A stretch of DNA of 34,222 nt from Streptomyces odonnellii (GTDB taxonomy: Bacteria > Actinomycetota > Actinomycetes > Streptomycetales > Streptomycetaceae): NCBI RefSeq assembly GCF_000981895.1, contig NZ_LATD01000051.1:1-34222 (forward strand). Reading direction: 5' to 3'. The notes beneath the pieces were generated by a model. The model ran no database searches and was not told where the DNA came from. It worked only from the letters and a program-made list of their open reading frames with translations. Positions 8,322 to 16,457 of this stretch are shown piece by piece (the first letter of the stretch is position 1; each line of letters opens with the position of its first letter). The translations under genes and the position numbers were made by a program.

Positions 8322-8445
8322 TTTTTCCGGTGCGGGCCGCGAATTCCAGCCCGTCCGGCGCTTGAGGACGGAACCGCCTGCCCCGGCGCCGGGCGCGCAA
8401 AACTCAGCCCGTCCGGCGCTTGAGGACGAAGCGGGCGCCGGGCGC
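8322..8445. repeat. Tandem pair of a dispersed intergenic repeat between cobU and cobT
   Basis: A 23-base core beginning CAGCCCGTCCGGCGCTTGAG occurs identically at 8347-8369 and 8405-8427. Each copy is followed by GGCGCCGGGCGC (8385-8396 and 8434-8445). The first copy extends leftwards by a segment reading TTTTCCGGTGCGGGCCGCGA from 8323. An inverted relative of the extended form is at 16238-16282, and partial copies lie at 10119-10183. I recall this CCGTCCGGCGCTTGAGGAC-type sequence as a common intergenic element in Streptomyces. Its role is not known to me. Confidence 0.85.
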
Positions 8446-8468
8446 ACCCGGCACCAATCCGCGTGCCC

Positions 8469-9677
8469 CTACCGCAGGGGCAGGACCTGGCCCGCCACCA
8501 CCAGCAGTACCGACTCGCACTCGTCCCCCACCGCCGCGTTCAGCCGCCCCAGTTCGTCCCTGAAGCGGCGGCCCGACGCCGTCGCCGGGACCACGCCCGA
8601 CCCCGTCTCGTTCGTGACCAGCACCACCGTCCGCCGTGTTTCGCGCACCGCGGTCACCAGTTCCCGTGTGCGCTTGCGGAGCGCGTCCGAGCCGCCCGCC
8701 GCCCACGCCGCGTCGTCCCACGCGTTCACGCGGTCCATCGCGTCGGTGAGCCACAAGGACAGGCAGTCGATGAGCAGCGGCGGGCCCTCGGCCGCGAGCA
8801 GGGGGACGAGGTCGCAGGTTTCGGCGGTGGACCAGGAGGCCGGGCGGCGGTCGCGGTGGGCGCGGACGCGGGCCGCCCACTCCGCGTCGTCCTCGCGGCC
8901 CCCGCCCGTCGCCACGTACAGCACACCCGGGAACGTCGCCAGCCGCCGTTCCGCCTCCCACGACTTGCCGGAGCGCGCCCCGCCCGTGACCAGGGTGCGC
9001 CGGGGCACCTCGGGGCCCGGCCGGTACGCGCCGACCGTCAGCGTCGTACCGTCGGGGACCGCCCGCGCCCCCGCCGCCGCGAGCCGCCGGTCCAGTTCCG
9101 CGCCGGGCGGCACGTCGTGGTCGAGATGGACCGCGACGACATCGGTCGTGGCGCCCACCGCCCCCGCCGCCCGCAGCCGCGCCACCGCGTCCGGCCGGCC
9201 GACGACATCCGCGGCGACCACGTCGTAAGGGGCGGGCGCCGTACGCCCGTCGGCGGAGATCCCGGCCGGTGCGCCGCCCGGCGGGAGGTGGAGCAGCCGG
9301 TCGCCGCCGGGCCCCGTCACCTCGTACCCCGTGCCCGGCGCGTCCATCGCCACCGCCCGCACCCGGTGCCCGCTGAGCAGTGTCAGCACCCGCCCGTCCG
9401 CGACCCGCCCCGCAGCGGGCAGCCCGGCGGGCAGTTCGACCGCGGGCCCGTCGTGCGGATGGGTGAGCAGGACCTGCCGTACGCCCGCGAGCGAGTGCCC
9501 GGCGCGGGCCGCGGCGAGCGCGGCGCCCGGGGTCAGATCCAGCAGCAGCACCCCGTCCACCAGCAGCGAGGTCGCCGCCCGCGCCCGGTCACCGTGAGCG
9601 GTCGCGCAGGCGGCGCAGGGGCAGTGCGGGCGGGGCAGCCCGGCGGGGGCACCGGTGCCGAGCAGAGTCAGTTCCAC
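8469..9677 (-). CDS. cobU: PhnP-like metallo-beta-lactamase domain fused to CobU (adenosylcobinamide kinase/guanylyltransferase)
   Basis: The 402-residue protein has two parts. Residues about 225-402 are CobU: P-loop TGGARSGKSW (231-240), the RAHRDRRPASW segment whose histidine (His274) should carry the GMP, LLIDCLSLWLTD (301-312) and VTNETGSGVVP (354-364). CobU phosphorylates adenosylcobinamide and converts it to the GDP form used by CobS. Residues about 1-215 resemble the metallo-beta-lactamase fold of PhnP: the start LTLLGTGAPAGLP, a CxCxxC zinc-type motif (Cys19, Cys21, Cys24), and LLTHPHDGP where active enzymes have THxHxDH. That histidine motif is degenerate (His73, His75, Asp76, then Gly-Pro), so catalysis by this domain is doubtful. 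The start is GTG at 9675-9677 with GGGAGGA at 9685-9691. The small gene at 9771 diverges from it. Confidence 0.9.
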   Translation of the reverse strand: MELTLLGTGAPAGLPRPHCPCAACATAHGDRARAATSLLVDGVLLLDLTPGAALAAARAGHSLAGVRQVLLTHPHDGPAVELPAGLPAAGRVADGRVLTLLSGHRVRAVAMDAPGTGYEVTGPGGDRLLHLPPGGAPAGISADGRTAPAPYDVVAADVVGRPDAVARLRAAGAVGATTDVVAVHLDHDVPPGAELDRRLAAAGARAVPDGTTLTVGAYRPGPEVPRRTLVTGGARSGKSWEAERRLATFPGVLYVATGGGREDDAEWAARVRAHRDRRPASWSTAETCDLVPLLAAEGPPLLIDCLSLWLTDAMDRVNAWDDAAWAAGGSDALRKRTRELVTAVRETRRTVVLVTNETGSGVVPATASGRRFRDELGRLNAAVGDECESVLLVVAGQVLPLR

Positions 9678-9719
9678 GGGGTGATCCTCCCGTGTCACCG
9701 CCGAGGGTGCGCGCCCGGC

Positions 9720-9725
9720 TACGCT
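9720..9725 (+). promoter_or_regulatory. Candidate -10 element for the small gene at 9771
   Basis: TACGCT fits TANNNT and would give a leader of about 40 bases that contains the ribosome binding site GGAGG at 9761-9765. No -35 is obvious. Confidence 0.3.
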
Positions 9726-9770
9726 GCGGGCAGGAAAATCGATCAGTTCCGCGGGAACCGGGAGGCGCAT

Positions 9771-9980
9771 ATGGCGTGGACGTGGCGGTTCGAGAAGGCC
9801 GACGGTACGGAGGTCCCGCCTGCGGTGGAGCCGGAGGAGTTCTCCACGCAGGGCGACGCCGAGTCGTGGGTCGGCGAGGCGTGGAAGGAACTGCTGGACG
9901 GCGGCGCGGAGCAGGTCTCGCTGTTCGAGGACGGCAGCAAGATCTACGGCCCGATGAGCCTGCGCGCGAACGAGGCCTGA
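9771..9980 (+). CDS. Small acidic protein, 69 residues, function unknown
   Basis: The product starts MAWTWRFEKADGTEV and is hydrophilic and acidic, with no signal peptide or membrane segment. Aromatic residues are concentrated at the N terminus (Trp3, Trp5, Phe7), and a second part reads SWVGEAWKELLDGGAEQVSL. The ATG is preceded by GGAGG at 9761-9765, five bases away, and the codon use matches the neighbouring genes, so it is very likely real. From memory, proteins of this size and start are common in Streptomyces as conserved hypothetical proteins, but I know of no function. It is divergent from the CobU fusion gene, with 93 bases between them. A strong hairpin follows at 10006-10042. Confidence 0.85.
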   Translation: MAWTWRFEKADGTEVPPAVEPEEFSTQGDAESWVGEAWKELLDGGAEQVSLFEDGSKIYGPMSLRANEA

Positions 9981-10005
9981 ACGAGAGCCGGCCGCACACG
10001 CGACG

Positions 10006-10042
10006 GCGCCCGGGCCCGGGCGGTACCGGGCCCGGGCGCTTT
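10006..10042 (+). terminator. Hairpin terminator after the small gene
   Basis: GCGCCCGGGCCCG at 10006-10018 pairs perfectly with CGGGCCCGGGCGC at 10027-10039 across an eight-base loop, and TTT follows. It lies 26 bases after the small gene's stop codon. Confidence 0.75.
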
Positions 10043-10056
10043 GCTGCGCATCCTGT

Positions 10057-10117
<61 letters not shown>

Positions 10118-10118
10118 G

Positions 10119-10183
10119 GCCAGCCCGTCCGGCCGGCTGCTTGAGGACACGCACGGCACGACAGCCCGTCCGGCGACCGAGGG
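10119..10183. repeat. Partial copies of the dispersed intergenic repeat
   Basis: CCAGCCCGTCCGGC at 10120-10133, CTTGAGGAC at 10140-10148 and CAGCCCGTCCGGCG at 10162-10175 are fragments of the element seen whole at 8347-8369. The pieces are separated by unrelated bases, so these look like decayed copies. Confidence 0.65.
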
Positions 10184-10189
10184 CACCCC

Positions 10190-11278
10190 CTACATCTCTC
10201 CCAGCGTGACCTCCGCCGTCTTCGTCCCGTCCGACCGGATGTACGTGACCTTCACCTTCTGGCCCGGCTTGTGCGGGGCCAGCGCCTCGGACAGTGATGT
10301 GATCGTGGTGATCCCGGTGCCGTCGACCTTGACGATGATGTCGCCCTCCTTGATCCCCGCCCGGTCGGCCGCGCCGCCCTTCGTCACCTTGACCACCGCG
10401 ACGCCCGCGGGCTGGAAGCCGGCGCCCAGGACCGTACGGCCCGTGATGCCCAGGGCGGCCCGGCCCGAGTCGGTGACCCGGCCGTGCTTGATGATCTGGT
10501 CGGCGACCGTCTTCACCATCGAGGCGGGGATCGCGAAGCCGATGCCGGGCGCGGCGCTGTTGCCGAGCTGCGGGTCCGTCGCCGCCAGGGTCGGGATGCC
10601 GATGACCTGGCTGTCCAGATTGACCAGCGCGCCCCCGCTGTTGCCCGGGTTGATCGCCGCCGAGGTCTGCACCATGTCGGCGATGGTGGCGCCGGTCCCG
10701 CCGCCCGCCGCGCTCTCGCTGACGGTCCGTCCGACCGCCGAGACGATGCCCTGGGTGACACTGCCCGACAGGCCCAGCGGAGAGCCCATGGCCAGCACGA
10801 TCTGACCCACCGCCACCTTGGACGTGTCGCCGAACGTCGCCGTCCTCAACTCGCCCGGGACCTTGTCGAGCTTGATGACCGCGAGGTCCTGCTGCGGAAA
10901 GCTGGAGACCAGCTTCGCCCCCAACTGCCGCTCGCTGTTGGCGACCGTGACCGCGAACGTCCGCTGTCTGCCTACCACATGGGCGTTGGTGACGATATGG
11001 CCCTTGTCGTCGTACACGACGCCCGAGCCCAGACCGTTCCCCGTGTCGATCTGCACGACCGACGGCAGTACGTCCTTGATGACGGCCTCGTACTCGCTCT
11101 GGAGGCTGTTGGCGGAACGCTGTACGGCGACGGGCCGGGGCGTGGCGCTGGGCTGGGGGGCGGGGCCCGGGCCCGCGGCGGCGCCGGCGCAGCCGCCCGC
11201 CAGGACGGCCGCGCAGACCGCGGCGGTCAGGGGCGGCAGCAGCCGGCGCGGGCACCCGCGGCGAAGGGAAGCATTCAT
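10190..11278 (-). CDS. HtrA/DegP-like trypsin-type serine protease with PDZ domain, probable lipoprotein
   Basis: This is a 362-residue envelope protease of the S1C family, which degrades or refolds damaged exported proteins. An N-terminal signal (about residues 1-30, RRLLPPLTAAVCAAVLAGGC) ends in a lipobox-like AGGC with Cys30, so it is probably lipid-anchored. A Pro/Ala-rich linker leads to the protease domain with the triad His100 (TNAHVV), Asp131 (QQDLAVIKL) and Ser214 (INPGNSGGAL). A PDZ domain covers about 275-362 (AGVAVVKVTKGGAADRAGIK, EGDIIVKVDG). It has one PDZ domain and no cytoplasmic part. The ATG at 11276-11278 is chosen because the signal peptide begins there; AAAGGGA lies upstream. 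Upstream on the same strand is the ABC exporter, across a 235-base gap. Confidence 0.9.
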   Translation of the reverse strand: MNASLRRGCPRRLLPPLTAAVCAAVLAGGCAGAAAGPGPAPQPSATPRPVAVQRSANSLQSEYEAVIKDVLPSVVQIDTGNGLGSGVVYDDKGHIVTNAHVVGRQRTFAVTVANSERQLGAKLVSSFPQQDLAVIKLDKVPGELRTATFGDTSKVAVGQIVLAMGSPLGLSGSVTQGIVSAVGRTVSESAAGGGTGATIADMVQTSAAINPGNSGGALVNLDSQVIGIPTLAATDPQLGNSAAPGIGFAIPASMVKTVADQIIKHGRVTDSGRAALGITGRTVLGAGFQPAGVAVVKVTKGGAADRAGIKEGDIIVKVDGTGITTITSLSEALAPHKPGQKVKVTYIRSDGTKTAEVTLGEM

Positions 11279-11379
11279 GCCCGGAGTATCCCTTTCGCCC
11301 TGTTGATGCGGCGTGTGATACGCCGCCGAACAGGCGGTACGGGCAAGGGCACGCCCTGATCGGCGGACACTCCGGAAAG

Positions 11380-11455
11380 GGATCAAGCCCGGCAGAAATG
11401 GATCAGGCCCGGGAAGAGATCAGGCCTCGAAGAAAGGCTTCAGGTCCGGAACGGG
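11380..11455. repeat. Degenerate tandem repeat of about 18-20 bp, four copies
   Basis: Four units follow one another: GGATCAAGCCCGGCAGAAAT (11380-11399), GGATCAGGCCCGGGAAGA (11400-11417), GATCAGGCCTCGAAGAAAG (11418-11436) and GCTTCAGGTCCGGAACGGG (11437-11455). The shared core is ATCAGGCCCGG. The array lies between the 3' end of the ABC exporter gene and the 5' end of the htrA-like gene, about 100 bases upstream of the latter's start. Confidence 0.65.
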
Positions 11456-11513
11456 TTCGGGCCCGTCAAGGCTCATGCCGCGCATCCGGCCTGGCCCGCC
11501 CGTCCCGGTTCCC

Positions 11514-13373
11514 TCACCGCGCCGCCGTCAGGAACTGGGTCGCCGCCAGCTCCCCGTACAGCGGGTCCTTCGCCACCAGTTCCTCGTGCGTGCCCACCGC
11601 CCGTACCCGGCCCGCGTCCATCACCACGATCCGGTCCGCCAGCGTCACCGTCGACAACCGGTGCGCCACCACCAGCACGGTCACCTCGCGGGCCGCCTCC
11701 GCCACCGCGTCCCGCAGCGCCAGTTCATTGACCGCGTCGAGCTGCGAGGTCGCCTCGTCCAGAAGCAGCAGCCGGGGTCTGCGCAGCAGCGCCCGGGCGA
11801 TCGCCACCCGCTGCCGCTCGCCGCCCGACAGCTTGGAGCCGCGGTGGCCGACCAGGGTTTCGAGACCGTCGGGCAGCCGCTCCACGAGACCGTCCAGCCT
11901 GGCCCGTACGAGCACCTTCCGTATCTCCTCGTCCGAGGCGTCCGGCGCGGCGAAGACCAGATTCTCGCGGAGCGTCCCGGCCAGTACGGGCGCGTCCTGC
12001 TCGACATAGCCGATCGCCGCGCGCAGCCCGGTCAGAGGCCAGTCCCGGACATCCCGGCCGTCGATCAGGACCCGGCCGCCGGTCGCCTCGTAGAACCGCT
12101 CGATCAGCCCGAAGACCGTGGTCTTGCCCGCGCCGGACGGGCCGACGAAGGCCGTCATCCCGGGGCCGGGCACCTCGAAGGTGACACCGTGGTGGACATA
12201 CGGGAGATCGTCGCGGTAGCGGAAGGTGACGTCCTCGAAGGTCACGGTCGCGGGACCGCCGCCCCCGACGGCTTCCGGCTCCGCGGGCTCCAGCGTCTCC
12301 GTCTCCAGCCGCTCCGCCTCCGCGATCCGGGCTATCGCCGCCGACCCCACCTGGTACTGCGTGACCGCTGTCACCAGCTTCGACACCGGGTCGATCAGGA
12401 AGAACAGATACAGCAGGAACGCGACCAGCGTGGAGACCGCGATGGCCCCCGAGGCCACCCGCGCCCCGCCGATCCCCAGCACCGCCAGGAACGACACCTG
12501 GACCGCGAGACCGACCGAAGTCCCGGCCACCGACTGCCACTTGGCGGACCGTACGCCATGCCGCCAGGCCTCCTGGGCCGCGGCCGCCACCACGGCCGTC
12601 TCCCGCTCCTCCGCGCCGGACGCCTTGACCGTACGGAACGCTCCGAAGGCCCGCTCCAGCACGGTGGATATCGCGCCCACCGCCTCCTGCGACTGCCGGG
12701 TCGCCCGTGCGATGCGGGGCATCACCAGGGCCACCGCGCCGCCGATCAGCACGATCACCCCGAGCGTGACCGCGAGCAGCACCGGGTCCAGCAGACCCAT
12801 CAGGACGACGGTCGCCACGAAGGCGAGGCCGCCGGTGGCCGCCGAGACGATCGACTGGGTCGTCACCGCGCGCAGCAGAGTGGTGTCCGAGGTGACCCGG
12901 GACATCAGATCGCCCGGCTGGGTCCGCTCCACCTCGGGCAGCCGCAGCCGCAGCAGCCGCCCGATCAGGGTGCGGCGGGCGGCGAGGACGACGGACTCGG
13001 CGGTCCGCTCCAGGAGGTACGAGGCGACCGCCTCGATCGCCGTACCGGCCAGCACCAGACCGGTGAGGAGCAGCAGTATCCCGGTGACCGAGCCGTCCTC
13101 GCCGAGCCGGTCGACCAGGGACTTGGCGGCGAGCGGCTGCGCGAGTCCGCTCGCGGTGCCGATCAGTGCGAGGAATCCGCCGAGGGCGACGGTGGCGCGG
13201 TGCGGCCGGAAATGCCGGTACAGCGCCCGCCAGGTCTCCCGCGCGGAGAGACTCTCCGCCGTACCGTCGTTCGCCCTGTCCTTCGCCGCGCCGGGGCGCG
13301 GCTCCCGCTCTTCGCGGGATCTGCCGCCGTTCCGGGCGGCGCGCCGCGTGCTCTGGGTGTCACTCACTTCCAT
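11514..13373 (-). CDS. ABC exporter half-transporter (membrane domain fused to ATPase)
   Basis: The 619-residue protein is a type IV (ABCB/MsbA-like) exporter that should act as a dimer in the plasma membrane. After a basic 45-residue cytoplasmic start come about six transmembrane segments (residues 60-335). The ATPase domain follows: Walker [10 protein letters not shown] (411-419), Q-loop in GYVEQD, signature LSGGERQR (515-522), Walker [10 protein letters not shown] (535-543) and switch VVAHRLS (568-574). All catalytic residues look intact, so homodimer function is possible. The substrate cannot be told from sequence; lipid or drug export is typical. The ATG start at 13371-13373 has no strong ribosome binding site. 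It lies 68 bases downstream of the methyltransferase gene on the same strand, so co-transcription with DUF3043 and the methyltransferase is likely. Confidence 0.9.
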   Translation of the reverse strand: MEVSDTQSTRRAARNGGRSREEREPRPGAAKDRANDGTAESLSARETWRALYRHFRPHRATVALGGFLALIGTASGLAQPLAAKSLVDRLGEDGSVTGILLLLTGLVLAGTAIEAVASYLLERTAESVVLAARRTLIGRLLRLRLPEVERTQPGDLMSRVTSDTTLLRAVTTQSIVSAATGGLAFVATVVLMGLLDPVLLAVTLGVIVLIGGAVALVMPRIARATRQSQEAVGAISTVLERAFGAFRTVKASGAEERETAVVAAAAQEAWRHGVRSAKWQSVAGTSVGLAVQVSFLAVLGIGGARVASGAIAVSTLVAFLLYLFFLIDPVSKLVTAVTQYQVGSAAIARIAEAERLETETLEPAEPEAVGGGGPATVTFEDVTFRYRDDLPYVHHGVTFEVPGPGMTAFVGPSGAGKTTVFGLIERFYEATGGRVLIDGRDVRDWPLTGLRAAIGYVEQDAPVLAGTLRENLVFAAPDASDEEIRKVLVRARLDGLVERLPDGLETLVGHRGSKLSGGERQRVAIARALLRRPRLLLLDEATSQLDAVNELALRDAVAEAAREVTVLVVAHRLSTVTLADRIVVMDAGRVRAVGTHEELVAKDPLYGELAATQFLTAAR

Positions 13374-13441
13374 GAGGACGCGGTCCGGGCCCGTTCGCCT
13401 GACTCGGAGGCCGCGCGGTCTGACAGCCGCCGCGCGGTCTC

Positions 13442-14239
13442 TCAGCCACGGACTCCGCAGAGATGAAGCAGCGCGGCGATCCGGCGGTACGGTTCCGTGC
13501 GCCCCGCGCGGTCCTCCGCGGCCAGCAGCCGGTCCAGGTCGTCACCGGTCGGCGGTTCCGTGCCGTCCGCCGCCCCGTCCGTGAAGACCCGCACCCCGTA
13601 CCAGGCGTGCAGCGGCGCCGCGATCCCCGCCAGGGTCGCGGTCAGCCGGTCCAGCCGGTCCGCGCGCACCCGCAGCCCCAGCCGGTTGGTGTACGTACCG
13701 GCCTCGAAGGCGTCCAGCGCCCCGGCCCAGTCCCCGGCCAGCCCGGGCCGCAGGGCGAGGGCGTCCCCGTTCCGTACGAGCAGCGAGAGCAGCCCGCCCG
13801 GCGCCAGCACCCGGGCCAGGCCCGCGAGCAGCGCGTCCGGCTCGTTCACATACATCAGCACACCGTGGCAGAGCACCACGTCGAAGCTGCCCGGGTGGAA
13901 ATGGACGCCGGTCTCCAGACCGTCGCCCTCGATCAGCCGGACCCGCTCCTGGATGCCCGCGGGCTCGCCCGCCAGCGCCTCCCGGGCCATGGCGAGCATG
14001 CCCGCGTCGGACTCCAGGCCGGTCACCGAGTGCCCCGCGCGCGCCAGCCGCAGGGCCTGTGTGCCCTGCCCCGCACCGACATCGAGGACACGCAGCCGCC
14101 GCCCCACCGGGAAGCGGCCGGCTATCTGCTCGTCGAGCTGCCGCGCGACCAGCTCCTGCCGTACGACATTGCGCACGCCGCCGAGTCCGGCGAGCCAGTT
14201 CGCCGACGCTCCCGCGAAACCGGGGATCTCCGCGCTCAG
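13442..14239 (-). CDS. Class I SAM-dependent methyltransferase, probable CTG start
   Basis: The 265-residue protein has a Rossmann-type SAM-binding fold: motif [11 protein letters not shown] (51-60), the acidic residue after strand 2 in VTGLESD (Glu76), and [13 protein letters not shown], as in UbiE/SmtA-like small-molecule and tRNA methyltransferases. The substrate is not evident. No ATG or GTG lies near the family N terminus ([15 protein letters not shown]). The best start is CTG at 14237-14239, overlapping the DUF3043 stop as CTGA, with GGAGAG at 14245-14250 five bases upstream. This mirrors the usual ATGA coupling and I consider it likely. The other option is GTG about 22 codons later, which would lose conserved-looking sequence. 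Translation should be coupled to DUF3043. Confidence 0.85.
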   Translation of the reverse strand: MSAEIPGFAGASANWLAGLGGVRNVVRQELVARQLDEQIAGRFPVGRRLRVLDVGAGQGTQALRLARAGHSVTGLESDAGMLAMAREALAGEPAGIQERVRLIEGDGLETGVHFHPGSFDVVLCHGVLMYVNEPDALLAGLARVLAPGGLLSLLVRNGDALALRPGLAGDWAGALDAFEAGTYTNRLGLRVRADRLDRLTATLAGIAAPLHAWYGVRVFTDGAADGTEPPTGDDLDRLLAAEDRAGRTEPYRRIAALLHLCGVRG

Positions 14240-14832
14240 GGCCGCTCTCCGCGCTTGACCTGCGGCTTGGGCAGCCGGAGTCGGCGCATCTGGAGCGTAC
14301 GCATCAGGCCATAGGCCACGGCGCCGCGCTTGGGGGTGTCGGGGAAGCGCTCGGCGAGCTCCTTGCGCAGCCGGAACCAGATTCCGGCGGAGTCCACGAC
14401 GATCAGCACGATCACCACCAGCCACAGCAGCAGCGCGACGGTCTGGAGCTGTGCGACCCGGATCATGCTCAGCACGAGGATCACCACGGCGAGCGGCAGG
14501 AAGAACTCCGCCATGCAGAACCGCGCGTCGACATAATCCCGGACGAACCGGCGCACCGGGCCCTTGTCGCGGACGGGCAGATACCGCTCGTCCCCGCTCG
14601 CCAGCGCCTCCCGCTGCCTGGCCAGATCCGCGCGGCGCGTCTCCCGCTGGCGCTTCATGGCCGTCTTGCGGTCGGCGGGCACCGTGGCGGCACGGCGGCG
14701 CTGCGACTGCGCGTCACTGCGCTTGGGGGTCGGGCGGCCCTTGGGTGCCTGCGGGTCGCGCTGCTGCGTGGAGGAGTCCGGCGTCACCTGGGTGGCGGGG
14801 GCCTTCTCTTCTTTGGAACGGCTACGGAACAC
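14236..14832 (-). CDS. DUF3043 family membrane protein
   Basis: The 198-residue protein has a basic, hydrophilic N-terminal half (residues 1-100, rich in Arg, Lys and Gln, starting VFRSRSKEEKAP) and then two adjacent transmembrane segments (about 107-125 and 131-150), followed by a basic C-terminal tail. This matches DUF3043, an actinobacterial family of unknown function (from memory, the family of mycobacterial Rv2206). I chose GTG at 14830-14832. A TTG three codons earlier overlaps the likely -10 TACCCT at 14841-14846 and is less likely. The stop overlaps the methyltransferase CTG. The gene diverges from pspA. Confidence 0.85.
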   Translation of the reverse strand: MFRSRSKEEKAPATQVTPDSSTQQRDPQAPKGRPTPKRSDAQSQRRRAATVPADRKTAMKRQRETRRADLARQREALASGDERYLPVRDKGPVRRFVRDYVDARFCMAEFFLPLAVVILVLSMIRVAQLQTVALLLWLVVIVLIVVDSAGIWFRLRKELAERFPDTPKRGAVAYGLMRTLQMRRLRLPKPQVKRGERP

Positions 14833-14840
14833 AAAGCCCA

Positions 14841-14846
14841 AGGGTA
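14841..14846 (-). promoter_or_regulatory. Candidate -10 element (TACCCT) for DUF3043
   Basis: On the minus strand this reads TACCCT, eight bases upstream of the GTG start. The gene lacks a Shine-Dalgarno, so a leaderless or near-leaderless transcript is plausible. Confidence 0.35.
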
Positions 14847-14877
14847 CGGGGTGCCGTGGTTGGACCCCACCCCGCCC

Positions 14878-14905
14878 GGGAACGATCCCGCAACGGCACG
14901 CGTCG
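14878..14905 (+). promoter_or_regulatory. Candidate ECF sigma-type promoter upstream of pspA
   Basis: GGGAAC at 14878-14883 is followed, after 17 bases, by CGTCG at 14901-14905. This GGAAC-N16/17-CGTC layout is typical of extracytoplasmic-function sigma factors such as the envelope-stress sigma E group. Transcription would begin about 215 bases before pspA. An envelope-stress promoter would suit PspA, but this rests on sequence alone. Confidence 0.35.
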
Positions 14906-15126
14906 TTCCTTGTGGACAGTGCGAACGTACCGGGACAGAGGGGACGCAGCCCTCACTGTCCCCGATGGTCCTCTACTCCTTGCGCCGGAGCGGGACCGGG
15001 CAGCAGTCGTCCTTGGGGAGGAGCGCATCCGCACTTGAACAGTGCGGTAATAGAGGCAGGGCCCGTACTGTGGGTTCTGTTGGAGTGCTGGAGCCGGAGT
15101 CCGTCAGAAGGGGGCGCGCGAAGCCC

Positions 15127-15906
15127 ATGAGCGGTGTCATGAAACGTATGGGGATGATCTTCCGCGCGAAGGCGAACAAGGCCCTTGACCGGGCCGAGGA
15201 TCCGCGCGAGACCCTCGACTACTCGTACCAGAAGCAGCTTGAGCTGCTCCAGAAGGTACGCCGCGGGGTCGCCGACGTGGCGACGTCCCGCAAGCGGCTG
15301 GAGCTGCAGCTCAACCAGTTGCAGGGCCAGTCCTCCAAGCTGGAGGACCAGGGCCGCAAGGCGCTGGCGCTCGGGCGTGAGGACCTGGCGCGCGAGGCGC
15401 TGTCCCGCCGCGCGGCGCTGCAGCAGCAGGTCACCGACCTGGAGACCCAGCACCAGACGCTCCAGGGCGAGGAGGAGAAGCTGACGCTTGCCGCGCAGCG
15501 CCTCCAGACCAAGGTCGACGCCTTCCGTACGAAGAAGGAGACGATCAAGGCCACCTACACCGCGGCCCAGGCGCAGACCCGGATCGGGGAGGCCTTCTCG
15601 GGCATCTCCGAGGAGATGGGCGATGTCGGCATGGCGATCCAGCGGGCGGAGGACAAGACCGCGCAGCTCCAGGCGCGGGCCGGCGCGATCGACGAACTGC
15701 TGGCCTCCGGCGCGCTGGACGACCAGTCCGGGATGGCGAAGGACGACATCGCGGCGGAGCTGGACCGGATCTCCGGCGGTACGGACGTGGAGCTGGAGCT
15801 CCAGCGGATGAAGGCGGAGCTGGCGGGCGGCTCGGCACCGAAGCAGGCGATCGAGGGCGGTCCGGCCGAGACGGAGGACACGCCGCCGAATCTGCGCAAG
15901 CAGTGA
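15127..15906 (+). CDS. pspA: Phage shock protein A (PspA/IM30/ESCRT-III family)
   Basis: PspA is a peripheral membrane protein that assembles into rings or rods and supports damaged membranes. The 259-residue product begins with a short amphipathic stretch (MSGVMKRMGMIFRAKANKAL) and is then almost entirely long coiled-coil helix, with the family segments EDPRETLDYSYQKQLELLQK and, later, QAQTRIGEAFSGISEEMGD. The last 20 residues are acidic and disordered. The ATG at 15127 has AAGGGGG about 12 bases upstream; an ATG four codons later is an alternative. Its partner PspAA follows 20 bases downstream, and no PspB or PspC genes are seen in the window, as expected for actinobacteria. Confidence 0.95.
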   Translation: MSGVMKRMGMIFRAKANKALDRAEDPRETLDYSYQKQLELLQKVRRGVADVATSRKRLELQLNQLQGQSSKLEDQGRKALALGREDLAREALSRRAALQQQVTDLETQHQTLQGEEEKLTLAAQRLQTKVDAFRTKKETIKATYTAAQAQTRIGEAFSGISEEMGDVGMAIQRAEDKTAQLQARAGAIDELLASGALDDQSGMAKDDIAAELDRISGGTDVELELQRMKAELAGGSAPKQAIEGGPAETEDTPPNLRKQ

Positions 15907-15926
15907 GCGAACGGTAGGGACTCGTC

Positions 15927-16208
15927 ATGATCGTAAGGATCATGGGGGAGGGCCAGGTGAGGCTGGCGGACAGCCACCTCGCCGAACTGAACGAGCTCGA
16001 CGACGAACTGCTGGCCGAGGTCAGGGGCGGCGACGGGGACGGCTTCCGCCGTACCTTTCACGCGCTCCTGACCAGGGTCCGGGAACTGGGCGAGCCGCTG
16101 CCGGACGATGCGCTGGAGCCTTCGGAGCTGATCCTCCCGGCGCGGGACGCGACGCTGGAAGAGGTCCGCGCGCTCCTCGACGACGAGGGCCTGATCCCCA
16201 CGCCCTGA
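15927..16208 (+). CDS. pspAA: PspA-associated protein PspAA
   Basis: The 93-residue protein begins MIVRIMGEGQVRLADSHLAE, the hallmark of the PspAA domain, a small partner found next to pspA in actinobacteria and archaea. A LNELDDELLAEV segment and an acidic C-terminal half follow, and there is no membrane segment. It likely forms one transcript with pspA, 20 bases upstream; GGTAGGG before the ATG may serve as ribosome binding site. Its exact action on PspA is not known to me. The dispersed repeat at 16238 follows it. Confidence 0.9.
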   Translation: MIVRIMGEGQVRLADSHLAELNELDDELLAEVRGGDGDGFRRTFHALLTRVRELGEPLPDDALEPSELILPARDATLEEVRALLDDEGLIPTP

Positions 16209-16237
16209 GCCGGGCCGCGCCCCGGGTGCCGCTTCGC

Positions 16238-16282
16238 CCTCAATCGCCGGACGGGCGGGAATTCGCGGCCCGCACCGGAAAA
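16238..16282. repeat. Inverted copy of the extended dispersed repeat
   Basis: Read on the plus strand, this 45-base segment matches the reverse complement of 8323-8367 at 43 of 45 positions by my alignment, including 25 unbroken matches from 16258 to 16282 (GGAATTCGCGGCCCGCACCG and on). It lies between pspAA and the histidine kinase gene. It shows the element is longer than its 23-base core. Confidence 0.85.
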
Positions 16283-16457
16283 TCGCCCACCGGCGCGAGG
16301 GGGGCGTCGCAGCCGGACGCCAAGCGTCGCGGCTCGCGCGGAGCGCGGTGACCACGCGACGGAGCCGTATCCCGATTGCCGCGCGGTCGGGACGCGCGCC
16401 TCCGGAGGCCCCGGCACCCGTCGCCACCCGGCGACCCCGCGCCGCCAGCCGCGCCCG

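Noticed and set aside
9678..9770. Cobalamin riboswitch before the cobU-cobT genes
   Set aside because: The gap is only 93 bases, the ribosome binding site lies close to the start, and I see no B12-box. The 215-base gap before cobT is filled by dispersed repeats.
14839..14841. TTG start for DUF3043
   Set aside because: It overlaps the likely -10 hexamer TACCCT and adds only three residues before the GTG that begins the family-like N terminus.
15035..15071. Sigma-70-type promoter (TTGAAC and TACTGT) for pspA
   Set aside because: The hexamers are 25 bases apart, too far for a normal spacer.
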